The notes beneath the pieces are model-generated. The model was not told the origin of the DNA. It saw nothing but the letters and a program-made list of their open reading frames with translations, and ran no database searches. DNA of 64,000 bases. Source: Thermococcus sp. SY098. GTDB taxonomy: Archaea > Methanobacteriota_B > Thermococci > Thermococcales > Thermococcaceae. This document shows positions 8,636-17,314 of the stretch, one piece after another. The position numbers and the translations under genes are program-made. Each line of letters opens with the position of its first letter. Position 1 is the first letter of the stretch. The stretch lies in assembly GCF_035621495.1 (NCBI RefSeq), contig NZ_CP141821.1:1454760-1518759 (forward strand), read 5' to 3'.

Positions 8636-9034
8636 GCATTCACTAACTCGAAGTTTGTCTTGGGCATCTAAGAAGAGGGTGAAGTCTCTTTTCGCAATCC
8701 TATCTTCTATGGGAGCATGCTCAACAAGAAAAGCTATTATCTCGGCTGTACTGTAGGGAACCTTAATTTTAAGCTCATCAGCCTTTTTAAACAGCTTGGC
8801 TGGAATCGTGAATATATCTTCTCCTTTTTTTACTTCAACGCTGATCTTTGAATTTATCTGCTCCCAGATGAGGAGTGTATTTCTCGCTTTCTCGATTTTT
8901 TCTAATGCCCTGTGCTCAAGAATGCTTACATTTGCCCTGCTTGTGCCCAAAAGCTCAGCTATTTCGCTCTGCTTAAGTCCTTTAGCTCTCAGCTGAAGTA
9001 TCCTAATCTGCTGTTCGGTGAGGAAGCTCTTCAT
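8579..9034 (-). CDS. Tfx family DNA-binding protein
   Basis: This 151-aa transcription factor has an N-terminal LuxR/sigma-type HTH (LTEQQIRILQLRAKGLKQSE, then LLGTSRANVSILEHRALEKI) and the acidic C-terminal domain typical of archaeal Tfx proteins. Tfx was first described in Methanothermobacter as an activator of a molybdenum formylmethanofuran dehydrogenase operon; the target here is unknown. AAGGTG lies 8 nt before the ATG. Its 3' end overlaps the convergent lrgB-type gene. Confidence 0.85.
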   Translation of the reverse strand: MKSFLTEQQIRILQLRAKGLKQSEIAELLGTSRANVSILEHRALEKIEKARNTLLIWEQINSKISVEVKKGEDIFTIPAKLFKKADELKIKVPYSTAEIIAFLVEHAPIEDRIAKRDFTLFLDAQDKLRVSECLLEDIDKIRKNKGSENSV

Positions 9035-9105
9035 TTTTAAACACCTTAATTTAACATCACATTCAAGATTAAAAATTTTTCTTTCACTCGATAATTATTG
9101 TGGTG

Positions 9106-9882
9106 CTACGTCTCTTTTTTAAATATGGGGAATTCCCTGAGGAGAAGTGCCAGCTCCTTTTTGCTTAGTGTCTCTGGCTCAAATTCCACCATAACCATTG
9201 TGTTGTGGAGAAGGGCATAGTCCTTTAATGTTGTTAGAAGCCTGAAGACTCTATCAAAGCTGTTTTCAATAATCAGATATTCCAGCCCGTCAATGAATAC
9301 GAATTTTTCCCCTTTGCCATTCATCAGCTGCACTGTTATGTGAGCCAGGTACTCAAGATTTCTTGGGTTGATAACATTCCTGACATTTTCCACCTTGCTC
9401 AGCCATATCACTGGGGCTTCACATCCTAAGGCTCTCCAGTAATCTTCATTCTTTCTGCTGATGATTAGGCTCTGTCTTCCCTTTGAAAATCTGCAGACGA
9501 GCTGACCGTTGGTTTCATCTGCTTTCAGTAAAAGCAGTCCGGGGGTTATGCTGGCTTCCACTCTGTTATTGGGCGGGAGTGGCTTAAACTCAATTTCAAT
9601 CTTTCCGCGCCTTACCTTGAAAAGCACGAGAAGAATTATCAAAGCCCCGATAAATTCTCCAGCAATGCTGAGGAAGTAAAGGGCTGTGGTGGTTATTCCA
9701 GCTGAAAGGGACAGCTCGCTGAGAATATCAATGAAAATGGCGAGAAGTGCTATCATAATAAGGTGTCTCTCAGTTTTATGTGTTTCTTTCGTTGAAAGGT
9801 AGAACATGTAGAGTGTCACAAAGATGGCAAGCACCAGCAGAAAATGTCCTGCATACCAAAAGCCTTGTGCAATTTCGTGCAT
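9106..9882 (-). CDS. DUF835 domain membrane protein
   Basis: This 258-aa protein has three to four N-terminal membrane helices (residues 8-96) and a soluble C-terminal DUF835 domain (about 105-258). The C-terminal part contains KFVFIDGLEYLIIENSF, a Walker B-like hydrophobic strand ending in Asp that is characteristic of DUF835. The domain looks like a degenerate RecA/KaiC-type fold without a P-loop. The biochemical role is unknown. It lies 4 bp after the DUF257 gene with a GGTGTAGGGG ribosome site, so the two are cotranscribed. Confidence 0.78.
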   Translation of the reverse strand: MHEIAQGFWYAGHFLLVLAIFVTLYMFYLSTKETHKTERHLIMIALLAIFIDILSELSLSAGITTTALYFLSIAGEFIGALIILLVLFKVRRGKIEIEFKPLPPNNRVEASITPGLLLLKADETNGQLVCRFSKGRQSLIISRKNEDYWRALGCEAPVIWLSKVENVRNVINPRNLEYLAHITVQLMNGKGEKFVFIDGLEYLIIENSFDRVFRLLTTLKDYALLHNTMVMVEFEPETLSKKELALLLREFPIFKKET

Positions 9883-9886
9883 GCCC

Positions 9887-10522
9887 CTACACCCGGACTT
9901 TCATTCCTTCCAGGTTCTCATCCACTGATTTAAGAACCATGAACATATGGCTTGTTCCTTCTTTTATTATCCTGATAACTGTTGTTGCAACTTCCTCCAG
10001 CAGGGGCATGACTTCAGGATTTATGCGTTCTGCCATATCCGCGTTTACAAAGTAAAATGCTATTCTCTTATCATTTCCGCAAAAAGAGAGGGTTATATTT
10101 ATCATGGAAAGAAGATCCTGCTTTGAATTGGCCAAGAAGAGAAGCTTTTCAAATCCAACAACGGGGTTGATGACTTTTCCCTTGACCACGGAGCTGAAGA
10201 TCTTTCCGTACTCCTGTTCATAAACTGAAGGCTCTTCTATTGGAAACCTCTTTACAACACTGCCGATGTTTATCTTTCCTCCCTCTTTGATAACTGTGAT
10301 GCTATCCAGAATGCTCTCATCATATCCAGCAAGCTTCATATGGATCTTGTAGAGATACAATGTGTCCAGAATATCGTCAACAATAACTCCGTATCCTTTT
10401 CTTTTTGCCCATTCTATCAGGTGATACAATCCTTTGACAGGGGATGCAAGTGATGAGTGCTCCACAAGAACGGTCTCTCCAAACTTGATGCTGTCCCATA
10501 TTCCCTCAAGATCCTTCTTCAT
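9887..10522 (-). CDS. DUF257 family protein
   Basis: This 211-aa soluble protein belongs to DUF257, a family almost confined to Thermococcales. It starts MKKDLEGIWDSIKFGETVLV and has alternating strands and helices like a RecA/KaiC fold, but no Walker A lysine motif. GAGGTGTAGTTT precedes the ATG. A TATA-like element TAAATACTT lies near 10578-10588 on the minus strand. The pairing of a KaiC-like DUF257 protein with a DUF835 membrane protein suggests a shared signalling or membrane-associated function, unproven. Confidence 0.75.
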   Translation of the reverse strand: MKKDLEGIWDSIKFGETVLVEHSSLASPVKGLYHLIEWAKRKGYGVIVDDILDTLYLYKIHMKLAGYDESILDSITVIKEGGKINIGSVVKRFPIEEPSVYEQEYGKIFSSVVKGKVINPVVGFEKLLFLANSKQDLLSMINITLSFCGNDKRIAFYFVNADMAERINPEVMPLLEEVATTVIRIIKEGTSHMFMVLKSVDENLEGMKVRV

Positions 10523-10756
10523 AAACTACACCTCAGGTATCATGAAGTGTTTCATCGATATGCTACGATGTCTATGGAAGTATTTATTTTTTACGCTTTG
10601 TTACTGAATAGGTTTAATAACCATGTGTTTTTAAAACAAAATGTTATATTAATATTCTTAGCTGGAGAAGGAGAACTGGAATAATACGGCAGAAGTGGTA
10701 TCCTCAGAACACTTTTCTTTGGAGAAGGGGTGGGTAAAATGTTCATAGAATTTTGG

Positions 10757-10834
10757 TGGTCCCGCGGCCCGGATTTGAACCGGGGACCTGCGGATCTACA
10801 GTCCGCCGCCGCTCCCAGGCTAGGCTACCGCGGG
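10757..10834 (-). tRNA. tRNA-Tyr(GTA)
   Basis: The minus strand folds as a complete cloverleaf: acceptor stem CCCGCGG/CCGCGGG, anticodon stem GCGGA/TCCGC around loop CTGTAGA (anticodon GTA), T arm CCCGG-TTCAAAT-CCGGG, discriminator A and an encoded CCA. No intron is seen. A TATA element (AATTTATAAATC) lies about 40-50 nt upstream of the mature 5' end near 10874-10885. Confidence 0.95.
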
Positions 10835-10919
10835 ACCCTACAGCCCAGCCCTTCGTTATGTAGTCCATGTGGTTGATTTATAAATTTTTCCCCAAAGAAT
10901 TTTCAGGAGAGACAGGGAT

Positions 10920-11978
10920 TTATTCTTTTTCAACCTTCACTCTGAGCTCTTCAGCGAACCAGTTGACACGTTGCGGGAACGGAATCTCTATACCCTCTCT
11001 TTCAAGGGCTTTCTTGAGTTTTTCAAGAATCGTGCTCCTTACATCAAACCACTTTTCACTGGGAGCCCATGCTTTGACGTAAATGTTTACACCGCTGTCT
11101 GCAAGTTCATCAACATATACCGCAGGCTCAGGCTCTGCCAGTACAAGAGGCATTTCTTTAAGGGTTTTCTTTATAACCTCAATGGCCCTGCTTATATCTT
11201 CCTTATACGCTATGCTGATAATCACATCAACCCTCCTTGCCGGAAACTTCTGGAGGTTCTTTATTTCGCTGTTGAACACTTTTTCATTTGGGATTCTTAC
11301 CAGGACACCATCCCATGTTCTTATCCTCGTTGAGAGTATCCTTATATCGTTGACTACTCCAGAATAGCCGGCGACTTCAACGGGGTCACCGATTTTTAAC
11401 GGCTTGTCAAAATACATGAATATTCCTGAGATGAAGTTCGCTATCACTGTTTGTGCTGAAAAACCTAAAATGATTCCCGTGATTCCGGCTGCTGCAATGA
11501 TTGTTGTCAGCTTTCCTGTAAAGCCGGCTATGTTCAGTGCTATTAAAAAAGCCACTGTCAACAGGGAGTAGTAGAAGAGCTTAGCTTTGAGCTGAACCTC
11601 AGGGAGGTTTCCTCTTTTTGCCCCTCCGATCAGAAGGTAATCTTTGGACTTCTTTGCGATAAGGTATGAGAAGTAGAACACAAGGAATGCGCTTATTAAG
11701 TTGCTCAATGTAGTCCCGGCCATGCTGATTGAGAGGACTCCAATCGTATCGAGAGAATAGATGAGTGCAATTATTATGACCAGCCTTCTTATTGCTTCTC
11801 CTGTGTCTTCGTTTATTATCCACACATATTTTGTAGTTCTCGAGATCCCTACGATCCATCTTTTGATGAGGTTTGCTATGATTATTCCAGATAGTAGAAC
11901 TGCTGCAGCCTTTATCAGCATGATTGGAGTTACTTCAGATAGTGGACTTGACGAAAAAAGTTCTGTCATGTTGAACAT
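10920..11978 (-). CDS. MscS family mechanosensitive channel
   Basis: This 352-aa membrane protein releases solutes under osmotic downshock. Four to five membrane helices precede the pore helix, which shows GITGIILGFSAQTVIANFIS around residue 170. The conserved beta domain follows with DPVEVAGYSGVVNDI and RIPNEKVFNSEIKNL, then the soluble vestibule. The ATG at 11978 was chosen because GAGGTGGTG lies directly upstream; the GTG codons three earlier are less likely. It directly follows a DUF432 gene, a common archaeal pairing. Confidence 0.88.
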   Translation of the reverse strand: MFNMTELFSSSPLSEVTPIMLIKAAAVLLSGIIIANLIKRWIVGISRTTKYVWIINEDTGEAIRRLVIIIALIYSLDTIGVLSISMAGTTLSNLISAFLVFYFSYLIAKKSKDYLLIGGAKRGNLPEVQLKAKLFYYSLLTVAFLIALNIAGFTGKLTTIIAAAGITGIILGFSAQTVIANFISGIFMYFDKPLKIGDPVEVAGYSGVVNDIRILSTRIRTWDGVLVRIPNEKVFNSEIKNLQKFPARRVDVIISIAYKEDISRAIEVIKKTLKEMPLVLAEPEPAVYVDELADSGVNIYVKAWAPSEKWFDVRSTILEKLKKALEREGIEIPFPQRVNWFAEELRVKVEKE

Positions 11979-11980
11979 TT

Positions 11981-12619
11981 TCACCACCTCATGAGGAAGT
12001 TTGGTAGCGACAATGCTTCCTTTGTAGGGGTTAGATTTTCTTCTGGAGGCTTTCCGGTATTGTTAACTTCCGGAGTGTCTGTTTTTAGTGTAACTATCAA
12101 AAGAGGATAATATGCTTTTTCAGCATTATAAAACATCACGCTGTCCTTTATTGGGAACACCACTCTGTCAACTATTTTCCATTCTTTTGAAGGGTTGCTT
12201 ATAATTATCTTTGCAATTCCCACAGATTCAGGCTCCTTTAAGTAGAAAGAGCTCTTGTGGTACCTCGTAATTACTCCGACGTCTACAGTTCCGTAGAGGG
12301 CATATTTCTCCTTTCCCAATACGAAATGGTCAATTGTTAGTTTTCCGAGCTTCACATCCACTTCAACAGGTGCTTCAGCATATCCGGAGATCATATCTTT
12401 TGGGGGGATTGCTATTGGTTCATCAAACCGAATCATGAGGAGCTTAACCCCATAACCAATGGCGGGAGAAGGCAGAATTTTAAGCTTCCCAGATTTTTTT
12501 ATTATTCTCTTAACCTCATCTCGCCGATAGACAACAATTTCTTCGGTTTCCTCGGTGAGGTGAATCTTCTTATCGAAAACTCTGATGAATCTTGTCTTCA
12601 GTTCGTATTCTCCAAACAT
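11981..12619 (-). CDS. DUF432 family protein, MscS partner
   Basis: This 212-aa soluble protein of the archaeal DUF432 family begins MFGEYELKTRFIRVFDKKIH. Its beta-rich sequence includes RFDEPIAIPPKD and GTVDVGVITRY. DUF432 genes are often found next to MscS channels, as here (the channel start lies 2 bp past its stop), which suggests that it regulates or assembles with the channel. There is no ribosome binding site and a TTTTAAT element lies about 26 nt upstream, so the mRNA may be leaderless. Confidence 0.7.
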   Translation of the reverse strand: MFGEYELKTRFIRVFDKKIHLTEETEEIVVYRRDEVKRIIKKSGKLKILPSPAIGYGVKLLMIRFDEPIAIPPKDMISGYAEAPVEVDVKLGKLTIDHFVLGKEKYALYGTVDVGVITRYHKSSFYLKEPESVGIAKIIISNPSKEWKIVDRVVFPIKDSVMFYNAEKAYYPLLIVTLKTDTPEVNNTGKPPEENLTPTKEALSLPNFLMRW

Positions 12620-12655
12620 GAAAGAAGATATGGAAGAAAAGATTAAAAGTTTTGC

Positions 12656-13720
12656 TTAAGCTTTTTCAAACCCTAAATCTTCAATTTTTATGTATGTATA
12701 GTAGTTCGCCCCCTGATCTACAAACACGCCTTCCGCTTCTATTGGAATCGGGATGTTTGGAGCTAATACTGCCCTTCCCTGTCCCTGAACATCTCCAAAC
12801 ACATAGCTCCACTTAACATCTGAAACTCTGAAGCTTTTGCCGCCCAAAGTAACTTTGCCATCGGGATTGATCTCATAGTTGTACTGCCAGCCCAAGTATC
12901 CCCATGTCCCGCTGGATTTCTCATACAGATTTTCCTCGGTAAGGGCTCCCCAGAAACCGAAGCTTGCCATGGTAAAGAATCCCATGTACATGTTCTGGAT
13001 ATCTGGCATATCCCCATACCAGTTGAGCTCTCCCTCAACGTATGGGGTGTACTCCATTTTTCCCACGGCAAGGGGGTTGTATGCCTCATAACTTTTGTCC
13101 CCATAGGTCATCTTTATCCCAACTATCTCCGGTCCTCCAGCCTCCAACCCCATTACAACTGGATAGGCGAAAAACTGAGAGTTAATGTTGTTTTCACTTG
13201 GGCTCCACGATACAATCTCTAAGGGCTTGTCCATTTCCTTACCATTAACTGGAGTCACTTTTCCGTAGTATTCATAAACCTCGAATTCCCCCAGATCAAC
13301 CTTCTTTTTCTCTCCCGTTTGAAAATCAATCTGCATTCCATAAACGTGTATCTTTGTTTTTCCCCTTCTCTTCTCGACGATGTATTCGTATATTTTTCCC
13401 CCTTCTTCACTTCTCACTTTGAACCTGTATTTTATGTAAGTTATGTAGTAGGATTTGCCGTCTATCTCCACGGGCATTGTGAGATCCCATGGATTCGCCC
13501 AATTGGCGTAGCCAGTTTCTGTGGTTGTTTCTGTAGTTTCCTCGGTTTCAGTGGGGGTTTCCTCTGTGTATGTCTGGGTAAGGCTTTGGGAGTAGCTCTC
13601 TATCATGCTCTCCGCCTTTTCCTTAGCTTCTTCCACCGCTTTCTCTTTAACTCCTCCAATGCATCCACTTATAAGAACCAGTCCAGCTACAAACAGCACC
13701 AATAGTGAAGATTTTTTCAT
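12656..13720 (-). CDS. Secreted lipoprotein of unknown function
   Basis: This 354-aa protein has a lipoprotein signal peptide (MKKSSLLVLFVAGLVLISGC, lipidated Cys20). A charged helical stretch and a Thr/Glu-rich linker (about residues 45-70) tether the rest to the membrane. The mature region is rich in Tyr, Trp and Gly and looks like a beta-sandwich. I do not recognise a catalytic motif. GGAGGGA precedes the ATG. Similar lipoproteins are common in Thermococcales. Confidence 0.7.
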   Translation of the reverse strand: MKKSSLLVLFVAGLVLISGCIGGVKEKAVEEAKEKAESMIESYSQSLTQTYTEETPTETEETTETTTETGYANWANPWDLTMPVEIDGKSYYITYIKYRFKVRSEEGGKIYEYIVEKRRGKTKIHVYGMQIDFQTGEKKKVDLGEFEVYEYYGKVTPVNGKEMDKPLEIVSWSPSENNINSQFFAYPVVMGLEAGGPEIVGIKMTYGDKSYEAYNPLAVGKMEYTPYVEGELNWYGDMPDIQNMYMGFFTMASFGFWGALTEENLYEKSSGTWGYLGWQYNYEINPDGKVTLGGKSFRVSDVKWSYVFGDVQGQGRAVLAPNIPIPIEAEGVFVDQGANYYTYIKIEDLGFEKA

Positions 13721-13881
13721 ATTTTTCCCTCCAAACCCGCAAAAAACAAAAGCGGGCGTATATGATTATATTACTTTTGCACCTCATTATATTAATAATT
13801 TTCCACAGCTTCAAGCTGAATGGAAATGATTTAAAAAGGTTTAAATGAAAAAGTCCGGAACAAAATGGTAGGTGAGTTAGA

Positions 13882-14652
13882 ATGTACGATAAAATTAAGC
13901 TCTTGAGTGAGATAAAAGATCTCATGGAGGATGACAAGCTGTTTGAAATGTTCAAAAAAACATTTGAAGATTATGAATATTATTTCAATACAACAAACTA
14001 CATTGTTCTCAACGTTTACCAGTTTAATGACCATGGGAGCATCCACGTCCTTTTAACAGCAAGGAGGGCATTGGAGATTTTAAAGATTATCAAAAAATTT
14101 GGAATTCAAACAACAGCAGAAAAGCTCGGCAAGCCTTTCAAATGGAGCAAGTTTATAGTCGCATTTGGGGCTTTATTCCATGATATTGGAAACATGATCC
14201 ACCGTGAGAATCACTACCTTTTCAGCACGATTTTGGCAGAACCGATCATAGAAAAGCTCGCCAAAGAGTTTGAGGAGGATGATTGGTTGCTTTTGAAAGC
14301 ACTGACTCTTAACGCAATTTACACCCATGACGAAGCAACCCAGTGCACAACGATTGAGGGCAGCTGCGTTACAGTTGCTGATGGCTGTGATATGGAGCAA
14401 GGTCGCTCAAGACTTGTCCATAAGAAGGATAAAGTCGATATCCACTCTGTTTCGGCACTTGCGATTGAGAGAGTTGAAATACAAGAGGGAGACAGCAAGA
14501 CACCCGTGGTCATAGATGTCAAAATGAGACATCTATCCGGAATTTTCCAGGTTGATGAAATTCTAACCAAGAAGATCAGAAACTCCCTGCTGAGTGGAAA
14601 GGTCAAAATCCGGATTCATGCAGAAAACCAAGTGCTGGAGAAGGTGGTTTAA
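13882..14652 (+). CDS. HD domain metal-dependent phosphohydrolase
   Basis: This 256-aa soluble protein has an HD domain with FHDIGNMIHRENH near residue 96, a preceding His (DHGSIHVLLTARRAL) and a distal Asp (TVADGCDMEQGR). These give the four ligands expected for a metal-dependent phosphohydrolase acting on nucleotides or phosphate esters. The substrate is unknown. GGTGAG precedes the ATG. The next gene overlaps its stop by 1 nt, so the two are cotranscribed. Confidence 0.82.
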   Translation: MYDKIKLLSEIKDLMEDDKLFEMFKKTFEDYEYYFNTTNYIVLNVYQFNDHGSIHVLLTARRALEILKIIKKFGIQTTAEKLGKPFKWSKFIVAFGALFHDIGNMIHRENHYLFSTILAEPIIEKLAKEFEEDDWLLLKALTLNAIYTHDEATQCTTIEGSCVTVADGCDMEQGRSRLVHKKDKVDIHSVSALAIERVEIQEGDSKTPVVIDVKMRHLSGIFQVDEILTKKIRNSLLSGKVKIRIHAENQVLEKVV

Positions 14653-15317
14653 TGCCTTCTCCTATCCTTGATGCATATTTGGATTTGAAGTATTTGCTGA
14701 ACAGGGGTTATAGAAAAAGCACTGCACTTAATTTTGTTGCAAACCATTACAAGCTAAAAAAGATGGAGAGGTATTTTCTGGCGAGATGCATTTTCAGCGA
14801 TAAGGAAGTGGATAGCAGACAAAGAAAGAAAATGCCGATTGAGTTTATAAGGAATAAAATCTTGGCAGTTGATGGGTTCAATGTTCTTATAACCTTGGAA
14901 TCCGTTCTCGAAGGGAAGGCAGTCCTTTGTGAAGATGGCTTTGTTAGGGATTTGAAGTATCAGAGAGGATACAAACTTAGCGACAAAACTGAGAAAATGC
15001 TGTTTGTTCTTTTGGAATTTTTGTCTCAGTTCAGTCCAGAGAAGGTTGTATTCTTATATGACAAACCCGTTAGCAAAAGCGGTGAGATTGCAGAGCTTAC
15101 GGGTAGAATTATGAAGAAGGTTGGTCTTTCTGGATCAGCTAAAGTTGTACCATCCCCTGATTTTGAGCTTAAGAAGTTTGAAACAGTGGCAACCTCAGAT
15201 TTTGCTGTTATTGACAGCGTGGAACATGCTGTTGACATTCCGCAGGAATACGCCTCGAGGAGAAGAATTAAAATAAAGACATTTGGGGAAATATTAAAGG
15301 AATTTGAACTTCCCTAA
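14652..15317 (+). CDS. DUF434 (DUF434/DUF5616) family protein
   Basis: This 221-aa soluble protein has an N-terminal DUF434 helical region (PSPILDAYLDLKYLLNRGYR) and a C-terminal PIN/NYN-like half containing ILAVDGFNVLITLE and VVFLYDKPVSKSGE. The acidic residues at the strand ends are compatible with a nuclease fold, but no activity is established. It starts at the TAATG overlap with the HD hydrolase gene. The last 4 bp overlap the convergent DUF5305 gene. Confidence 0.75.
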   Translation: MPSPILDAYLDLKYLLNRGYRKSTALNFVANHYKLKKMERYFLARCIFSDKEVDSRQRKKMPIEFIRNKILAVDGFNVLITLESVLEGKAVLCEDGFVRDLKYQRGYKLSDKTEKMLFVLLEFLSQFSPEKVVFLYDKPVSKSGEIAELTGRIMKKVGLSGSAKVVPSPDFELKKFETVATSDFAVIDSVEHAVDIPQEYASRRRIKIKTFGEILKEFELP

Positions 15318-16330
15318 TTGTCTCTTCTGTATTCGTAAACAACACCGTTGTCAACAATTGCATACACATCACTGTTTCCCTCTTGATAATGCATTATGGG
15401 TTTGTCTATTAGTTCAAATGTTCTCTTCAAGTCCTCTTCTGTTGCAAGTGTTATTTTTTTGTCCACTTTGTTTGGTATTCCTTCGATCATGTATCTTCTC
15501 AGATCCTTAAGTTCATCTCTTGGAGTCTTTGTCTTTTCTGTGTACACCATTCCAAATATTGGAAGGGCGCTTAACAGTGCAAGTATTGGGAACAGTTTCC
15601 TTGCTTTAGCAACGGTGATTGGCTTTCCAAGAAAGCTCACGTAGTTAACTTGAACATTTTTGTCAATGATGTTCTTCTTCGCCTCAACTTCATCATTTGT
15701 GAAGTATATGAGCCCATTGCCAGAATCTATTACCATGTTTATGGTTTGATCGAACTCTTCTTTGACGTACTTTCCATTGACTTTTCCTTTAGCAAGAACC
15801 TGAACCACGATCTTAGTTTCTCTGGAGATCCTCCTGACCCCCAATCCTTCCTTCACGGCTTCCATTCTCCTGTTCATGTCTTTCATGTTGAAGGTTATAG
15901 CCTCACCCATCATGCCGTTTTCCAGCTCTCCTTCTCTTTCCACAAGCTTATCTTCCCACAGCACTATTTTTTCCTTTCCTTTTGAAATGTAGTATGTGGT
16001 AACAATTGTCAGCTTGTACTTGCCAGTTATATCATCTCCGGGTGTGAAAGTGTAAACATAAACCCCAGATATTGATTCGGTAATATCCTTTGGGTAGTAC
16101 TTCATACTTTTCACATCTCCATAAAGGGATGTGTTTGAGAAAAAGGCTTTATGCTGAAACACTCCTCTTTGTATGTATCTCCCTACCTTCTGAGAAGTGA
16201 TTGTTTCTGGATCTTTCTGCAGTGCAACTGCACTGTAGGCAGAGAATAACAGGAAAACCGCGATTGCTATCACAAAGCCTACCTTTTTCTTGTTGATCCT
16301 TTTAATATTTTTAAAATCAATTCTTTTCAC
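15314..16330 (-). CDS. DUF5305 family membrane-anchored protein
   Basis: This protein of about 338 aa has an N-terminal membrane anchor (VGFVIAIAVFLLFSAYSAVA), a large extracellular beta-rich domain and a second membrane span near residue 255 (LFPILALLSALPIFGMVY), then a cytoplasmic tail. The GTG at 16330 was chosen because GGAGGT lies 7 nt upstream; an in-frame ATG at 16345 has no such site. DUF5305 genes often sit beside archaeal signal peptidase I and DUF1102 surface proteins, exactly the context here. It is probably a processing or assembly accessory. Confidence 0.72.
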   Translation of the reverse strand: MKRIDFKNIKRINKKKVGFVIAIAVFLLFSAYSAVALQKDPETITSQKVGRYIQRGVFQHKAFFSNTSLYGDVKSMKYYPKDITESISGVYVYTFTPGDDITGKYKLTIVTTYYISKGKEKIVLWEDKLVEREGELENGMMGEAITFNMKDMNRRMEAVKEGLGVRRISRETKIVVQVLAKGKVNGKYVKEEFDQTINMVIDSGNGLIYFTNDEVEAKKNIIDKNVQVNYVSFLGKPITVAKARKLFPILALLSALPIFGMVYTEKTKTPRDELKDLRRYMIEGIPNKVDKKITLATEEDLKRTFELIDKPIMHYQEGNSDVYAIVDNGVVYEYRRDN

Positions 16331-16384
16331 TTTTGAAACCTCCATATTTCCAAGCAATAGCTAAAACAAAAAAATAAAAAGGCA

Positions 16385-17314
16385 CTAACCATCACATCCT
16401 TCACCATGGTGGCAGCAGTCTTCTTCTTTAACTGCCTCGACAGTAATGGGGTCTGTCTTTATTCCGTATCCAACAATCTCTGCTCCTTCATTTAAGGTAT
16501 ATGTGCCGGGGCTTGTGAATTCTTGTTTCCCTGCTGGATTGAGTCTGGTGTACACTGTTATGTCAATGTATTCACTCTCTCCTTTTCTAACGGTAACCCT
16601 CCACTCCATATGTGTGGAGCCCATATTGCCAATACCCTGTTTTGTAAAGGTATATGTGCCGTTTGTGGCCGATGTTCTGTTGAGATCAACTTCAAGCTCT
16701 GCTGGAATAACATCTTTGATTACAAGCTCCTTTTCTGATCCATAGTTTGTCACTTCTATTCTCATGGTCCAGCTTTGGTTTGTTTTTATGTGTACTGTCG
16801 TGTTTCCATCTATGAGGGTTTTTGTCAACTCTACTTGAGGTGCTATCACATTAATCTTCAACGGGCAAGTACTTATCTCAGCGTCGCCATTGTCCCAGCT
16901 TGCATAGAGGGTAATTGGAACGATATATGTCCCAATTGGAGCATTACTTGCAGCACTCACGTTTCCTTCAAAGGAATATTCTTCTTGGTCAAAGAGCGTT
17001 ACCCATCCATTCTCAAGCTCGACATCTATGCTGGGAAGCAAAGATGAGTAATCTCCTTCAATCCTTGCTTCCAAGGTTTCTCCCAGCTGATTTCGTATGG
17101 TTAGTGCATTAAAACTTGCAAAGCTGCCCTGCTCTACAGTTACAGTGGTGGAATATCCATCATCAGTACAGAAGTATGCTATATAAGACTCGTTTCCTTG
17201 GGAAATCTGCACCCATATCCCTCTCTGACTTTCGTATTCTCTGAAGTTGCCGCTGGATCCAATGAGTATCATTGAACTCGCCAGCAATACTAACAACACC
17301 GCAGTCCATTTCAT
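16385..17314 (-). CDS. Secreted DUF1102-like protein with COG1361-like domain and Cys/His tail
   Basis: This 309-aa exported protein has a signal peptide ending near SSG in MKWTAVLLVLLASSMILIGS. A TasA/camelysin-like N-terminal region begins NFREYESQRGIWVQIS, like the neighbouring DUF1102 proteins. A repeat domain of the DUF11/COG1361 type follows (QVELTKTLIDGNTTVHIKTN). The C-terminus ends with CCHHGEGC, an unusual potential metal-binding or crosslinking tail. The start overlaps the signal peptidase stop (ATGA), so the two are translationally coupled. Confidence 0.72.
   Translation of the reverse strand: MKWTAVLLVLLASSMILIGSSGNFREYESQRGIWVQISQGNESYIAYFCTDDGYSTTVTVEQGSFASFNALTIRNQLGETLEARIEGDYSSLLPSIDVELENGWVTLFDQEEYSFEGNVSAASNAPIGTYIVPITLYASWDNGDAEISTCPLKINVIAPQVELTKTLIDGNTTVHIKTNQSWTMRIEVTNYGSEKELVIKDVIPAELEVDLNRTSATNGTYTFTKQGIGNMGSTHMEWRVTVRKGESEYIDITVYTRLNPAGKQEFTSPGTYTLNEGAEIVGYGIKTDPITVEAVKEEDCCHHGEGCDG

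Noticed and set aside
10457-10684. 75-codon plus-strand frame upstream of tRNA-Tyr
   Set aside because: It overlaps the DUF257 start and promoter on the other strand and has no ribosome site or recognisable composition.
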